Shown here: positions 24,220-35,876 of the stretch, one piece after another
How the letters are laid out: each line of letters starts with the position of its first letter
How positions within the stretch are numbered: the stretch's first letter is position 1
Assembly: GCF_040362915.1 (NCBI RefSeq)
Contig: NZ_AP029612.1
Location: forward strand, 1,488,001 to 1,552,000
Origin: Sediminibacterium sp. KACHI17
Lineage (GTDB): Bacteria; Bacteroidota; Bacteroidia; Chitinophagales; Chitinophagaceae
Direction: 5' to 3'
DNA length: 64,000 nt
The notes under the pieces: model-generated
Databases searched by the model: none
What the model was told of the DNA's origin: nothing
Seen by the model: the letters and a program-made list of their open reading frames with translations, nothing else
Position numbers and translations under genes: made by a program

Positions 24220-27153
24220 TTAGTATCCAAACAACTGAGTCAGAGAAAGTTTTTTCACTTCCCCGTATTTCTCCAGATCTTCCTGCTTAACAGACTTCTC
24301 AGAAGCTACCACACAATAAGCGTATGCCTTATTGGCAATACCTGACTGATGTAACTGTTTGAGGTCTGTAAAGCTAATACCGGTAGCTTTATCATAGATC
24401 TGCTTTCTTAGATCTGTGCTGATCCCTTTCTTTTCATTATTCAGATAAGAAAAGAGGATTCCATCTTTTGTGATGCGCTCCGTCTCATAATCTTTCAATA
24501 GACTCTTTTTCGCATTTTCAAAAGTCTGTGTTGCTTCAGGCAAAGTATTCAATAACTCATTCATTCCTGCGATAGCTTCATGGAATTTATCTGCCTGACT
24601 TCCTACGTAAGCCACAAAAGAAAAATCATCCTCTTTCTTATTCGGCGTTTGTAAGACAGCAAATGTTGAATACGCCAACGCTTTTGATTCACGAATGGTC
24701 TGGAATACGATCGCACCCATACCGCCGCCACCGAAATAGTTATTGAACACATTCACAACTGCTTCTTTTGATGCGTCATACTTATCAAGGTTGCCGATCC
24801 AAGTGATCTCCGCTTGTTTCATCTCATAATCAGCAAACAAGACCTGGTTCTTTGTAAGTTTTGTTCTTTCAAAAACAACAGCTGCCGGCGTTGGAGTCCA
24901 ACTAGTTGGCAGTGTATGCACTTTGGCCAAACCTGCTGAGAACTCATTTAGTGGTTTAGATCCATAATAAAGAATACGATGAGAATAGTTAAAGAGATTG
25001 TGTAAAATATTGATCAGATCAGCAGCTTTGACACTTTTCAATTCTGCATCTGATAAGGTATAGTTGAAAGGATTTTTTTCGCCATAAGCTCCATAGTTAC
25101 GCAAAGCATTCATGATCACATTCTTATTCAGCTTATTATTGGCTCTGGTTCTTTCCAAACGATTGATCAGACTTGCCAGTGCAGCATCATCTGCTTTACA
25201 GTTACGTACCAATTGTTCCAATAAAGCCACGGCTTTATCAAAATTCTCTTCTAAACCATTCAATGAAATGGTTGTAACATCATTACCTGCATTCGCATTG
25301 AAACTGCATGCCAAATTGTAAAACTCTTTACTGATATCTTCTGCTGAATATTTATCAGTACCTATGAATTGCAAATATTGCAGTGCAAGAGGAAGTAATT
25401 TATTATTCCATGCACCCATATCATAGTAATAGTACATGCGGAAAAGGCTGTTCTCTTTATTCTGAACATACAACACATCTGCATTGCCCAATTTACCTTT
25501 TTGCATGTCTTTATTATAATCCAGCCAAACTGGTTGAACAGCACTCAAAGGCTTATCATTAATGGCTTTCAGGAATGGAGATTGTTTATCGGCATTGGTT
25601 TCAACAGCAGTGATCGGAGGCTTCTCCACTTTAACGACATTGCCACTTTCTCCTTTTCTTTTGTAAAGCAATACGTAGTTATCTTTAAAGAAATTGTTTG
25701 CAAAAGTCACCAATTCCTGTTTGGTGATCTTACTCATATCATCCAATACTGCAACATCCTCATTCCATTTGGTTCCTTTGTGTTTGATGAAGCCATCGGT
25801 GATCTCTTCAACTCGGTTACCATTGTTTTCCAATCCTTGCAATTGAGCCAATTTGAAATTAGCAACAATGGCTTTAATAAGACTTTCATCAAAGTTTCCT
25901 TTTTTAAGGATATCCAACTGACCCATGATCAGGTCTTTCACTTCTTCCAATGTTTGACCTTGCTTTGGAGCGGCTGAAATATTGAATACTCCATAATCCT
26001 TGTATTGACGAACACCAGCTCCGGAACGAAGTACTTTTTGTTGCTTATTCAGGTTCAGATCCAATAAACCGGCTTTACCATTTGATAAAACAGAAGCTGC
26101 TAGCACAGCCAACAAAGCTTCTTTTGAATCTGCCGCACTTGTCCTGAAACTGAATTGAAGACTTTCGGCACTAGGACCATAAATATCTTTTACAATCGCT
26201 TGTGTGATAGGCTTCTCAGGAGCTGGCTTATATTCAGGTACAGGGTTTGCTTTCATGTACTTGAATTTAGCATCGATCATAGCGATCACTTTATCAGGAT
26301 CGAAATCACCTGCTAAAACAATGGCCATATTATTAGGTACATAAAACTTTCTGTAGTAATCTCTGATCGCATTCAAAGAAGGGTTTTTCAAATGCTCGAT
26401 CGTACCGATGGTAGTTTGCTGACCATAGTTATGTGTAGGAAATAAATAGTAATGAGAAGCTTCCTGCAGTTTCCAACCATCTTCGTCAAGGGTTCTGTTC
26501 TTCTCCTCGTATACTGCTTCTAACTCCGTGTGAAAAATACGAAGGATCGGATTACGGAAACGCTCTGCTTGTACATCCAGAAATTTATCTAAGGCATTGG
26601 CTGGAATATCTTCTTCATATACTGTCTCTTCTACCCATGTATGTGCATTCGTACCCTGTGCACCCATGGCAGCCATCATTTTATCATACTCATTGGCGAT
26701 CGCAAACTTGGCGGCTTCACCGGAAATCTTATCGATCTCTTTATAGATCTCTTTTCTCTTCTCCGTATCCTTTGTAGAATTGTATTGTTCGTACAACTGA
26801 TCGATCTTATCCAGCAATGGCTTTTCTTTTGCCCAATCAAGGGTTCCGAATTTATCGGTTCCTTTGAAAAGCATGTGTTCCAGATAGTGCGCCAATCCGG
26901 TATGCTCTCTTGGATCAGTATTACTACCGGCTCTTACCGGTATCCGTACCGAAATACGGGGTTCTTTTTTATTCGGAGACAATATGACCGTTAGTCCATT
27001 GGATAAAGTGTAGTACCGGGCAGCCATTGGGTCATTGGTCACATAACGGTAAGTGTACCCATTGGAAGTGGCTTGCTTCCACTCGTACTTTTTCTGTGCT
27101 GTTGCTGCGAATCCGACCAACAGCAGTAATAACCATAGTTTTACTCCTTTCAT
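24220..27153 (-). CDS. M16 family zinc metallopeptidase (insulinase-like)
   Basis: A 977 aa exported peptidase with a signal peptide ending AATAQ (residue 20). It carries two M16 tandem halves, each with an insulinase N- and C-terminal domain. The active-site inverted zinc motif HxxEH is in HYLEHMLFKGT near residues 88-92, with the third ligand Glu expected in the E(T)VYEED/LEAVYEEKNR segment near 180-215. The second half (from about residue 510) lacks HxxEH, as in non-catalytic partner halves. It probably works in the periplasm or outer membrane on peptides; the target is unknown. An attenuator-like hairpin lies upstream of its start. Confidence 0.9.
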   Translation of the reverse strand: MKGVKLWLLLLLVGFAATAQKKYEWKQATSNGYTYRYVTNDPMAARYYTLSNGLTVILSPNKKEPRISVRIPVRAGSNTDPREHTGLAHYLEHMLFKGTDKFGTLDWAKEKPLLDKIDQLYEQYNSTKDTEKRKEIYKEIDKISGEAAKFAIANEYDKMMAAMGAQGTNAHTWVEETVYEEDIPANALDKFLDVQAERFRNPILRIFHTELEAVYEEKNRTLDEDGWKLQEASHYYLFPTHNYGQQTTIGTIEHLKNPSLNAIRDYYRKFYVPNNMAIVLAGDFDPDKVIAMIDAKFKYMKANPVPEYKPAPEKPITQAIVKDIYGPSAESLQFSFRTSAADSKEALLAVLAASVLSNGKAGLLDLNLNKQQKVLRSGAGVRQYKDYGVFNISAAPKQGQTLEEVKDLIMGQLDILKKGNFDESLIKAIVANFKLAQLQGLENNGNRVEEITDGFIKHKGTKWNEDVAVLDDMSKITKQELVTFANNFFKDNYVLLYKRKGESGNVVKVEKPPITAVETNADKQSPFLKAINDKPLSAVQPVWLDYNKDMQKGKLGNADVLYVQNKENSLFRMYYYYDMGAWNNKLLPLALQYLQFIGTDKYSAEDISKEFYNLACSFNANAGNDVTTISLNGLEENFDKAVALLEQLVRNCKADDAALASLINRLERTRANNKLNKNVIMNALRNYGAYGEKNPFNYTLSDAELKSVKAADLINILHNLFNYSHRILYYGSKPLNEFSAGLAKVHTLPTSWTPTPAAVVFERTKLTKNQVLFADYEMKQAEITWIGNLDKYDASKEAVVNVFNNYFGGGGMGAIVFQTIRESKALAYSTFAVLQTPNKKEDDFSFVAYVGSQADKFHEAIAGMNELLNTLPEATQTFENAKKSLLKDYETERITKDGILFSYLNNEKKGISTDLRKQIYDKATGISFTDLKQLHQSGIANKAYAYCVVASEKSVKQEDLEKYGEVKKLSLTQLFGY

Positions 27154-27177
27154 AATGCAGTTTTAGAAATTGGAAGA

Positions 27178-27221
27178 TAAAAAAAAGGGGATTGAAAAGG
27201 TCTGTTAAAATGTTAATCCCC
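27178..27221 (-). promoter_or_regulatory. Terminator-like hairpin in the M16 gene leader
   Basis: On the minus strand GGGGATT (27221-27215) pairs with AATCCCC (27193-27187) around a 21-nt loop, followed by a run of eight U, ending about 25 nt before the ATG at 27153. No minus-strand gene lies upstream within the gap, so it could be an attenuator in the leader or the end of a short transcript. Confidence 0.4.
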
Positions 27222-27337
27222 CATTTGTGAATGATGAATGGAAAACTGTTGAAACCATTGCCCTGATGCACCCCAAATATTTATTCAAAACCCTTAAAGT
27301 TCCTGCATTTCTATAACCATTCCCTGCTCATCTTCCC

Positions 27338-27345
27338 TACCTTTG
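27338..27345 (+). promoter_or_regulatory. fumC -7 box TACCTTTG
   Basis: An exact TAnnTTTG match, giving a leader of about 35 nt to the ATG at 27387. Confidence 0.55.
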
Positions 27346-27386
27346 CAGCAAATTTTAATCTACCTGATCAACAAAAAATCATAACG

Positions 27387-28787
27387 ATGGAATTCCGTAT
27401 TGAAAAAGACACCATGGGCGAGGTAAAAGTACCGGCACATGTTTATTGGGGAGCACAGACACAACGCAGTATCGATAATTTCCGTATTGCGCAGGATATC
27501 AATAAAATGCCAAAAGAGATCATACAGGCATTTGCTTATCTGAAGAAAGCAGCTGCACTCACCAATCGTGATGCAGGTGTATTACCGGAAGAAAAAGCAG
27601 CTTTGATCGGACAAGTATGTGATGAGATCCTGGACGGAAAATTAGACGATCAATTTCCATTAGTGGTTTGGCAAACAGGCTCGGGTACTCAAAGCAATAT
27701 GAATGTGAATGAAGTGGTTGCTTATCGTGGTCATGTGATCAAAGGTGGTAGCCTGACTGATAAAGAAAAATTTCTGCACCCGAATGATGATGTCAATAAA
27801 TCACAATCATCAAATGACACATTCCCGACAGCGATGCACATCGCAGCATATAAGATATTGTTGGAAGTAACTATTCCGGGTATCAAAAAACTGAGGGATA
27901 CACTGGCAGCAAAAAGTAAAGCTTTCATGCATGTAGTGAAAATTGGTCGCACCCATTTTATGGATGCAACCCCCCTGACACTCGGACAAGAAATCAGCGG
28001 ATATGTAAGTCAATTGGATCATGGATTAAAAGCCATCAATAACACATTAGCTCACCTGAGTGAATTGGCGTTAGGTGGTACAGCTGTGGGTACCGGCATC
28101 AATACACCAAAAGGTTATGATGTGAATGTTGCAAAACATATCGCACAGTTAACCGGATTGCCATTTGTTACAGCAGAAAATAAATTCGAGGCGCTGGCAG
28201 CACATGATGCTATTGTAGAAGCACATGGAGCATTGAAAACAGTTGCTGTTAGTCTGATGAAAATAGCAAATGACATTCGTATGCTGAGCTCAGGACCCAG
28301 AAGTGGTATCGGAGAAATCTTTATCCCGGATAATGAGCCAGGATCTTCGATCATGCCGGGTAAAGTAAATCCAACCCAGTGCGAAGCATTGACCATGATC
28401 GCTGCACAAGTGATGGGTAATGATGTTGCCATCAACATTGGTGGCGCTACCGGACATTTTGAATTGAATGTATTCAAGCCGGTGATGATCTATAATTTCT
28501 TACACAGTGCAAGACTGATTGGTGATGGTTGTGTGAGCTTCAATGACAAGTGTGCAGTAGGTATTGAACCATTGGAAGCCAATATCAAAAAGCATGTAGA
28601 TAATAGCCTGATGCTGGTAACTGCTTTGAATACCAAGATCGGTTATTATAAAGCTGCAGAAATTGCGCAGAAAGCACATAAGGAAGGAACCACATTGAAA
28701 GAAATGGCAGTGAAGCTGGGTTATCTTACACCGGAAGAGTTTGACCAGTGGGTAGTTCCGGGGGATATGGTTGGAGAAATCAAATAG
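27387..28787 (+). CDS. fumC: Class II fumarate hydratase
   Basis: FumC interconverts fumarate and L-malate in the citric acid cycle, iron-independent, as a cytoplasmic homotetramer. The 466 aa length is normal. The superfamily signature [15 protein letters not shown] is near residues 317-331, with the catalytic Ser in the mobile loop. Other active-site blocks are [13 protein letters not shown] near residue 95, [11 protein letters not shown] near residue 137 and [11 protein letters not shown] near residue 185. The N-terminus ([14 protein letters not shown]) is family-typical. It is monocistronic: own promoter upstream, inverted repeat downstream, and a convergent neighbour. Confidence 0.95.
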   Translation: MEFRIEKDTMGEVKVPAHVYWGAQTQRSIDNFRIAQDINKMPKEIIQAFAYLKKAAALTNRDAGVLPEEKAALIGQVCDEILDGKLDDQFPLVVWQTGSGTQSNMNVNEVVAYRGHVIKGGSLTDKEKFLHPNDDVNKSQSSNDTFPTAMHIAAYKILLEVTIPGIKKLRDTLAAKSKAFMHVVKIGRTHFMDATPLTLGQEISGYVSQLDHGLKAINNTLAHLSELALGGTAVGTGINTPKGYDVNVAKHIAQLTGLPFVTAENKFEALAAHDAIVEAHGALKTVAVSLMKIANDIRMLSSGPRSGIGEIFIPDNEPGSSIMPGKVNPTQCEALTMIAAQVMGNDVAINIGGATGHFELNVFKPVMIYNFLHSARLIGDGCVSFNDKCAVGIEPLEANIKKHVDNSLMLVTALNTKIGYYKAAEIAQKAHKEGTTLKEMAVKLGYLTPEEFDQWVVPGDMVGEIK

Positions 28788-28807
28788 CCCCAGAGAGGAT
28801 ATTTATT

Positions 28808-28854
28808 AAGCCACAGATGCACAGATTAAATTTAAATCTGAGAATCTGTGGCTT
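28808..28854. repeat. Imperfect 20-bp hairpin between convergent genes
   Basis: Arms 28808-28827 and 28835-28854 (AAGCCACAGAT core) pair with three mismatches. It probably marks transcript ends for fumC and the amidohydrolase gene. Its CCACAGA words resemble the palindrome at 18255-18317. Confidence 0.7.
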
Positions 28855-28860
28855 TACATT

Positions 28861-30492
28861 TTATTTACTATAAACTTTTTTACCTCCGGAATAAGTAGCC
28901 GTCACCTTAACATCTAATATTTTCTCAGGTGCTACTTTCATCAAATCATTATCAAGGAAAATAAAATCAGCTTTCTTTCCTTTCTCCAAACTACCGATCT
29001 CTTTTTCCATGAAGCTGGCTTTTGCAGCCCAGATGGTCATTCCGCGAATGGTCTCCTCGCGAGTCAACGCATTCTCCATTTGGAATCCGTTCTCTGGAAA
29101 CCCTTTGGCATCTTTACGAACGACTGCGGCTAAGAATGTTTTAAAGGGAGAAATATCTTCCACGGGAAAATCCGTACCCAATGGAATCCATCCGTTTTGT
29201 TGTAATAATTGTTTGAATGCATAAGCACCTTTCACACGATCAGGACCTAAACGATCTTCAGCCCAATACATATCACTGGTGCCATGTGTAGGCTGAACAG
29301 AAGGGATCACACTAGCTGCAGCAAATAATTTGAAATCATCAGGATGAATAACTTGTGCGTGTTCAATGCGCCAGCGTTTGTCATTCTTACCACCAAGATA
29401 CTTGTTATAGATATTTAAGATCTCACGATTGGCACTATCTCCAATCGCATGTGTACACATTTGGAAATCTGTTTTGGATAACACACCTGCTAATGAATCG
29501 TAATGATTTTTATTTCTAAGCAAGAACCCTGTCCAGTCTGGGCGATCACTATAATGTTTTAATAAGCAGGCACCACGGCTACCCAATGCCCCATCTGCAT
29601 AAACTTTAATGCCTTTCACATATAGCTTATCGGTTTTATAAGGACCTTTCGGTAAGAACTTTTCATAATTCGAAGCATCATCACTCAACATAACATACAA
29701 ACGCATATTGAGTTTGCCTTCTTTTTGCAAAGTGTCAATGGCTTCAACATCTGTATAATGCAGACCACAGTCAGTGATCGTAGTGAGCCCCTGAGCAAAA
29801 CAATTTTTCTCTGCCGCCTGTAACCATTGAACATAGGTTTCTTTGGTTGGGGCAGGAATTTGAGCATAGACTTTATTGTCAGCATTATCGATCAAAACAC
29901 CTGTCAACACGCCATGCTTTACTTCGATAGAGCCACCGACTATTGTTTGTCCGGCTTTAATCCCAGCCAGATCCAATGCTTTCTGATTGGCAATAGAAGC
30001 ATGTCCATCTACACGGGTCAATACAACCGGTTTATCAGGAAACAGTTTATTTAATTCTTCATTGGTTGGGAAGTTTTTACCCGGCCAGCGGTTCTGATCC
30101 CAACCTCTGCCTTGTATCCAATACAGATCAGGATGTTCATCGGCAAAAGCTTTTACACGAGCTACCGTTTCTTCCCATGTATTGGTACCGAACAGATCTA
30201 CCTGGAACAAAGAGCGACCATATCCTACAAAGTGCGCATGTGCATCAATAAGACCCGGATACACAGCCTGACCTGCCGCATCTACCTTTTCATCACTCTT
30301 ATACTTTTTTAGGATCTCATCATTACTGCCTACTTCGAGAATCAAACCATCTTTAATAGCCATTGCTTCAGCAGTAGTGAAAGTAGAATCAACAGTGTAG
30401 ATCACTGCGTTGTGAATGATCAGATCTGCTTTGTTGTTAGAACATGCTGTTACAAAGAACAGCATGAGAATGTAGAGGTACCTCATAAGCAT
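28861..30492 (-). CDS. Amidohydrolase family lipoprotein (YtcJ-like)
   Basis: A 543 aa metal-dependent amidohydrolase of the YtcJ-like subgroup, exported as a lipoprotein (signal ending VTAC, Cys17; an ATG at 30486 is an alternative start). A beta-sandwich begins with ADLIIHNAVIYTVDS, then the metal HxH motif is in LIDAHAHFVGYG near residues 84-86. The long YtcJ insert has GRGWDQNRWPGK, and later metal/catalytic positions are MCTHAIGDSANREIL (His near 352) and IEHAQVIHPDD (His near 376). FPVEDISPF gives the Asp region. Likely substrates are amides or imides in the periplasm, but none is shown. Confidence 0.87.
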   Translation of the reverse strand: MLMRYLYILMLFFVTACSNNKADLIIHNAVIYTVDSTFTTAEAMAIKDGLILEVGSNDEILKKYKSDEKVDAAGQAVYPGLIDAHAHFVGYGRSLFQVDLFGTNTWEETVARVKAFADEHPDLYWIQGRGWDQNRWPGKNFPTNEELNKLFPDKPVVLTRVDGHASIANQKALDLAGIKAGQTIVGGSIEVKHGVLTGVLIDNADNKVYAQIPAPTKETYVQWLQAAEKNCFAQGLTTITDCGLHYTDVEAIDTLQKEGKLNMRLYVMLSDDASNYEKFLPKGPYKTDKLYVKGIKVYADGALGSRGACLLKHYSDRPDWTGFLLRNKNHYDSLAGVLSKTDFQMCTHAIGDSANREILNIYNKYLGGKNDKRWRIEHAQVIHPDDFKLFAAASVIPSVQPTHGTSDMYWAEDRLGPDRVKGAYAFKQLLQQNGWIPLGTDFPVEDISPFKTFLAAVVRKDAKGFPENGFQMENALTREETIRGMTIWAAKASFMEKEIGSLEKGKKADFIFLDNDLMKVAPEKILDVKVTATYSGGKKVYSK

Positions 30493-30601
30493 GCTTTGGG
30501 ATTTCGTTCAGAATGAAGATAATGAATATGGTCATGTAAAAATACATCTGTAGCCAAAACCTGGCAATCAGCATTTCATAAAAGGTGAATACAGAAAATG
30601 A

Positions 30602-31525
30602 TCAACGCAACAGGTCACAAGGTTTCAGTCCTGTATGTTTTTTGAAGGCGGCTGAGAAGTGTGAAATGGAAGAATAGCCCAATAATGCAGAGACATCTGT
30701 AACGCTTAATCCTTTTTCATACAAAAGGTATTTCGCATGTTCCATTCTTTGTTGCTGATAAAAATCGAAGATCGTTGTACCAAAAATTTCTTTGAACCCT
30801 TTTTTCAAGTAGCATTCATTCATGGCTACTTTACGACTCAGTTCTTTGATCGTGATAGGGTCACCAATATGTTGTAATAAAATTTCTCGGGCTTGGTAGA
30901 TCCTGTCACGGCCACTTTCATCCGCAAGAAATTTACAGGTAAATCCTTCTTCCTTTTCATCCACTAAGCAATCTAAACTGTACAATAACAGTTCATGCAC
31001 TTTTGCATTTACGAAAATATTTTCGAGCGCACCAGTGTAACTATGATTGAGTAGAGAATCAAGTGCATTTCTTTTTCTGTTACAAAGTGGGAATACTTTG
31101 GTAAATGCATGAGGATGGCGAAATGCAAGCACTTCATCTTTACGGTTGCTCAACTTAACATTGTGCACAAACTGGTGTAAAAAAGTAGAAGTAAAGTGAA
31201 ATGTAAATACGTCTACCGTCTGGTGCTTCCCGCTGCATTGATTGGTCGGAAGTTCCACACATTGCGCACAACTTTTTTCAGCGCAATAGCGATTGCCGGT
31301 AGTACAATAACGAAGTTCGAGGTAGTTCTCTTCAGGTTTACGGGAGTTGTAATGATACACCATCATACCGGTATCTTCCGCAACCCAAGGATGTTGGGCA
31401 TATAAACGCCTGATATTGTAATGAATAGAGCCGGGAATATGCTGTTCCTTATGGTACAAAACATCCAATGAAGGTTCCACACCACTCTTATGCGCCACTC
31501 TCAATATATCCATTACTTCTATCAT
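30602..31525 (-). CDS. AraC-family transcriptional regulator with Cys cluster
   Basis: A 307 aa regulator. The C-terminal 100 residues are a double helix-turn-helix AraC domain: ITIKELSRKVAMNECYLKKGF for the first motif and LSVTDVSALLGYSSISHFSAAF for the second, ending HTGLKPCDLL. The N-terminal sensor part has a cysteine cluster with spacing Cys74-x6-Cys81-x4-Cys86-x2-Cys89-x7-Cys97, which could hold a metal or a redox centre. No effector is known. It is isolated: both neighbours have their own transcription. A -7 box TAATTTTG lies 8 bp before the ATG. Confidence 0.88.
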   Translation of the reverse strand: MIEVMDILRVAHKSGVEPSLDVLYHKEQHIPGSIHYNIRRLYAQHPWVAEDTGMMVYHYNSRKPEENYLELRYCTTGNRYCAEKSCAQCVELPTNQCSGKHQTVDVFTFHFTSTFLHQFVHNVKLSNRKDEVLAFRHPHAFTKVFPLCNRKRNALDSLLNHSYTGALENIFVNAKVHELLLYSLDCLVDEKEEGFTCKFLADESGRDRIYQAREILLQHIGDPITIKELSRKVAMNECYLKKGFKEIFGTTIFDFYQQQRMEHAKYLLYEKGLSVTDVSALLGYSSISHFSAAFKKHTGLKPCDLLR

Positions 31526-31532
31526 CAGAATA

Positions 31533-31540
31533 CAAAATTA
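31533..31540 (-). promoter_or_regulatory. -7 box TAATTTTG of the AraC regulator gene
   Basis: On the minus strand it reads TAATTTTG, 7 bp before the ATG at 31525. It implies a very short leader. Confidence 0.5.
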
Positions 31541-31683
31541 ATGTATAAACATCAAATTAACGGAAAGCAGTTTGCAGGGGATGTCATAGCACTGTCAAAA
31601 ACGGTCAGATTGGGGTCTAAAAAACTCCTTTGAAATGTGGAAAACAGCAGGTCCATTTATCACCAAAAACCCCCTATTTTCAT

Positions 31684-31691
31684 TAGCTTTG
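31684..31691 (+). promoter_or_regulatory. gyrB -7 box TAGCTTTG
   Basis: A TAnnTTTG match giving a leader of about 38 nt before the gyrB ATG. Confidence 0.55.
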
Positions 31692-31714
31692 TCCACCTGC
31701 GAAAATTCACTTAA

Positions 31715-33715
<2,001 letters not shown>

Positions 33716-33762
33716 TTTGGCGAATGGATTATGGTCCATGGTTAGGAAAAGTTTATCTGAAA

Positions 33763-33831
33763 AGTGAGTAGTGAATAGTCAGTAGTGCGTAAAAAATTAA
33801 AACACTCACTACTGACTATTCACCACTCACT
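33763..33831. repeat. 25-bp hairpin of AGTAGTG-type heptamers
   Basis: Arms 33763-33787 and 33807-33831 pair over 25 bp with one G-U, around a 19-nt loop. Arm words are AGTGAGT, AGTGAAT, AGTCAGT, AGTG. The right part (33795-33831) matches 58392-58427 in about 33 of 36 positions. A short CCATGG-type block precedes it at 33725-33742. Confidence 0.85.
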
Positions 33832-33943
33832 AAACCCCTGTGGATTACTATTTTCCCCATCCCTTTTGATTTTCAGTAAAAAACAGTAAGTTGTGGTAAC
33901 ATAACCCGTTGTTTATTTACTAACCACATTAAATTCTAAGAAA

Positions 33944-34150
33944 ATGGACACTTCAAAAATGATCAAAGCATATTGCCTGAAGACCAAGGAGAAAAATGTT
34001 CCTATGCAAGATGCAGTGATCACCAAAACAGCTCGTGGCGGTTACATGGCTGCAGGGCATGATGGAAAAGGAAATAAAATGGCAGCGATTCTCAGTGAAG
34101 CAAAAGCATTGGCTGCTATCGCTGATGGCGTTGCGAAAAAAGGCTTTTGA
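33944..34150 (+). CDS. Small protein resembling a degenerate topoisomerase zinc ribbon
   Basis: A 68 aa protein. The pattern IKAYCLKTKEKNVPMQDAV followed by a small-residue turn and GGYMAAGHDGKGNKMAAIL recalls DUF5679-type C-terminal zinc ribbons of topoisomerases (Y-C-x-K-C ... G-x-C-x-x-C-G). Only the first cysteine survives and the other ligand positions are Thr, His or Asp, so metal binding is doubtful. The C-terminal AEAK-rich helix is extra. A nucleic-acid-associated role beside gyrB is inference. It has its own gap (228 bp from gyrB) and a strong terminator. Confidence 0.55.
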   Translation: MDTSKMIKAYCLKTKEKNVPMQDAVITKTARGGYMAAGHDGKGNKMAAILSEAKALAAIADGVAKKGF

Positions 34151-34167
34151 CCCGTACCAATCTTTTT

Positions 34168-34200
34168 GAAAGCCGGCCATATGGTCGGCTTTTTGTTTTT
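34168..34200 (+). terminator. Intrinsic terminator of the 33944-34150 gene
   Basis: Arms AAAGCCGGCC and GGTCGGCTTT with an ATAT loop and one G-U pair, followed by TTGTTTTT. Confidence 0.88.
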
Positions 34201-34253
34201 AGTACCCCGAAAACCACTATTTAAAAAATCTCGTTTATAGGGTTCAACGAAAT

Positions 34254-35816
34254 ATGAACACTATGAACAGAACCCGATCTCATTATCAAATCATACACCA
34301 GTTCTTACTGGTTTGTACATTTGGCCTGCTGGTATCCGGTTGTGCCAAAGAGTTAGGCAACTCCGGAAATATTCCCGAGCCACCCGTATTTACTCCCGGA
34401 ACTGGGCCCGATATAGTATTCTATGGCCTCACAGATGACGGTAAACTAAACCGTTACAATGCGAAATCTCCGGGCGTCGTTGAAAACTCATTGAACATAT
34501 CCGGTATACCATCAGGTGAAAAAGTTTTAAGTATTGACTTCAGACCTGCTACTGCGCAGTTGTATGCTTTGGCATCAAACAGTAGATTGTATGTGATCAG
34601 TTTAATAGATGGTGTTGCCAGACAAATTGGTAGTGGCTTCACACCGGTATTGAATTCTCAAATCGCAAACATTGATTTTAATCCAACCGTAGATCGAATC
34701 CGACTGGTAACACATGCTGGTCAGAATCTTCGTTTACATCCTGAAACAGGAGCCAGTGTTGCTACTGATGGTAATATCAATGGCGGTATGAACCCCGCTA
34801 TCACTTCTATCGCATATACAAATAGCAGAGCCGGAGTAAGCACTACCGATTTATATGATATAGATATTTCGCAGAAAAAATTGTACAAGCAGAATCCACC
34901 TAATGATGGTACACTTGCTGAAGTTGGTAGTCTGGGAATTGATTTTGTGGGCAAGGGTGGGTTTGACATCAGTCCTGATAATACTGTTTCACTGGCTACT
35001 TTTACGCAAGCTGGTAAAACGAGACTGTATACGATTAATTTAATGTCAGGAGCTACCACCTACGTCAATGAAATAGCCGCAAACCTGATAGATATTGCAA
35101 TACCTACACCGTCTGTTGCATATGGCGTTGATGACATGAACACACTTCAGATCTTTGATCCTTCCAGACCACAGATGATGATCAGTAAACCTATTACTGG
35201 TTTAGGAGCGGGTGAAACAATCGAAGGAATAGATTTTCGTCCGGCTAATGGAGAGTTATTTGCCTTCACCGTAACTACAACCGGAATGGGTCGATTATAT
35301 AAATTGAATACTTCCTCAGGAGCAGCCGCAGCAGTAGGAACCGGATTCATGGTTGGAACTACGGCAACTGCATGGGGTTTTGATTTCAATCCAACAGTAG
35401 ATCGTATCAGACTGGTGAGTGATGCGGGACTTAATCTCCGCTTAAATCCAAACGACGGAACCATTGCTGCAACAGATGGTACTATCAATCCGGGAACACC
35501 ACTTATCTCAGGGGCTGCTTACACCAATAACTTTAATGGCGCTACCAGTACATTGCTGTATGTAATGAGTGGAACCAAATTATTCAAACAAGATCCACCC
35601 AACAATGGCACTCTCGTAGAAGTCGGTAATATAGGAATTACATTATCTGCGATGAATGGTTTCGATATTGGAGGAAGATCCGGAATGGCCTATGCAGTAG
35701 GAACTGTTGGTAACAGCACAAATATTTATTCTGTAAATCTAACAACAGGAGCTTTCACTTCAACTGGAACTATTGCTACGAGATTTCGTGCTTTTGCTGT
35801 GGGACTGGGGTTATAA
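34254..35816 (+). CDS. DUF4394 lipoprotein with two repeat halves
   Basis: A 520 aa lipoprotein (signal ending VSGC near residue 26) built from two DUF4394 halves. Residues about 48-275 and 285-520 each contain IDFRPA near their start, then FNPTVDRIRLV and LRL(H/N)P, ATDG and AYTN. They look like beta-propeller blades reading out as WD-like strands. The function of the family is unknown; a surface or periplasmic structural/binding role is likely. The internal duplication makes the gene a candidate for recombination. It converges with mfd and shares a bidirectional terminator. Confidence 0.82.
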   Translation: MNTMNRTRSHYQIIHQFLLVCTFGLLVSGCAKELGNSGNIPEPPVFTPGTGPDIVFYGLTDDGKLNRYNAKSPGVVENSLNISGIPSGEKVLSIDFRPATAQLYALASNSRLYVISLIDGVARQIGSGFTPVLNSQIANIDFNPTVDRIRLVTHAGQNLRLHPETGASVATDGNINGGMNPAITSIAYTNSRAGVSTTDLYDIDISQKKLYKQNPPNDGTLAEVGSLGIDFVGKGGFDISPDNTVSLATFTQAGKTRLYTINLMSGATTYVNEIAANLIDIAIPTPSVAYGVDDMNTLQIFDPSRPQMMISKPITGLGAGETIEGIDFRPANGELFAFTVTTTGMGRLYKLNTSSGAAAAVGTGFMVGTTATAWGFDFNPTVDRIRLVSDAGLNLRLNPNDGTIAATDGTINPGTPLISGAAYTNNFNGATSTLLYVMSGTKLFKQDPPNNGTLVEVGNIGITLSAMNGFDIGGRSGMAYAVGTVGNSTNIYSVNLTTGAFTSTGTIATRFRAFAVGLGL

Positions 35817-35817
35817 T

Positions 35818-35848
35818 CTATAGACCATAGTCCATGGACCATGGTTTA
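35818..35848. repeat. Period-7 CCATGGT array
   Basis: Heptamers TATAGAC, CATAGTC, CATGGAC, CATGGTT start 2 bp after the DUF4394 stop codon. Confidence 0.7.
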
Positions 35849-35876
35849 TTAGTAGAGAAAACGAAAGTCTTAAAAG

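Noticed and set aside
24220..31525. A biosynthetic or defence gene cluster
   Set aside because: Genes here are single, separately terminated housekeeping or envelope genes with no shared pathway or defence domain.
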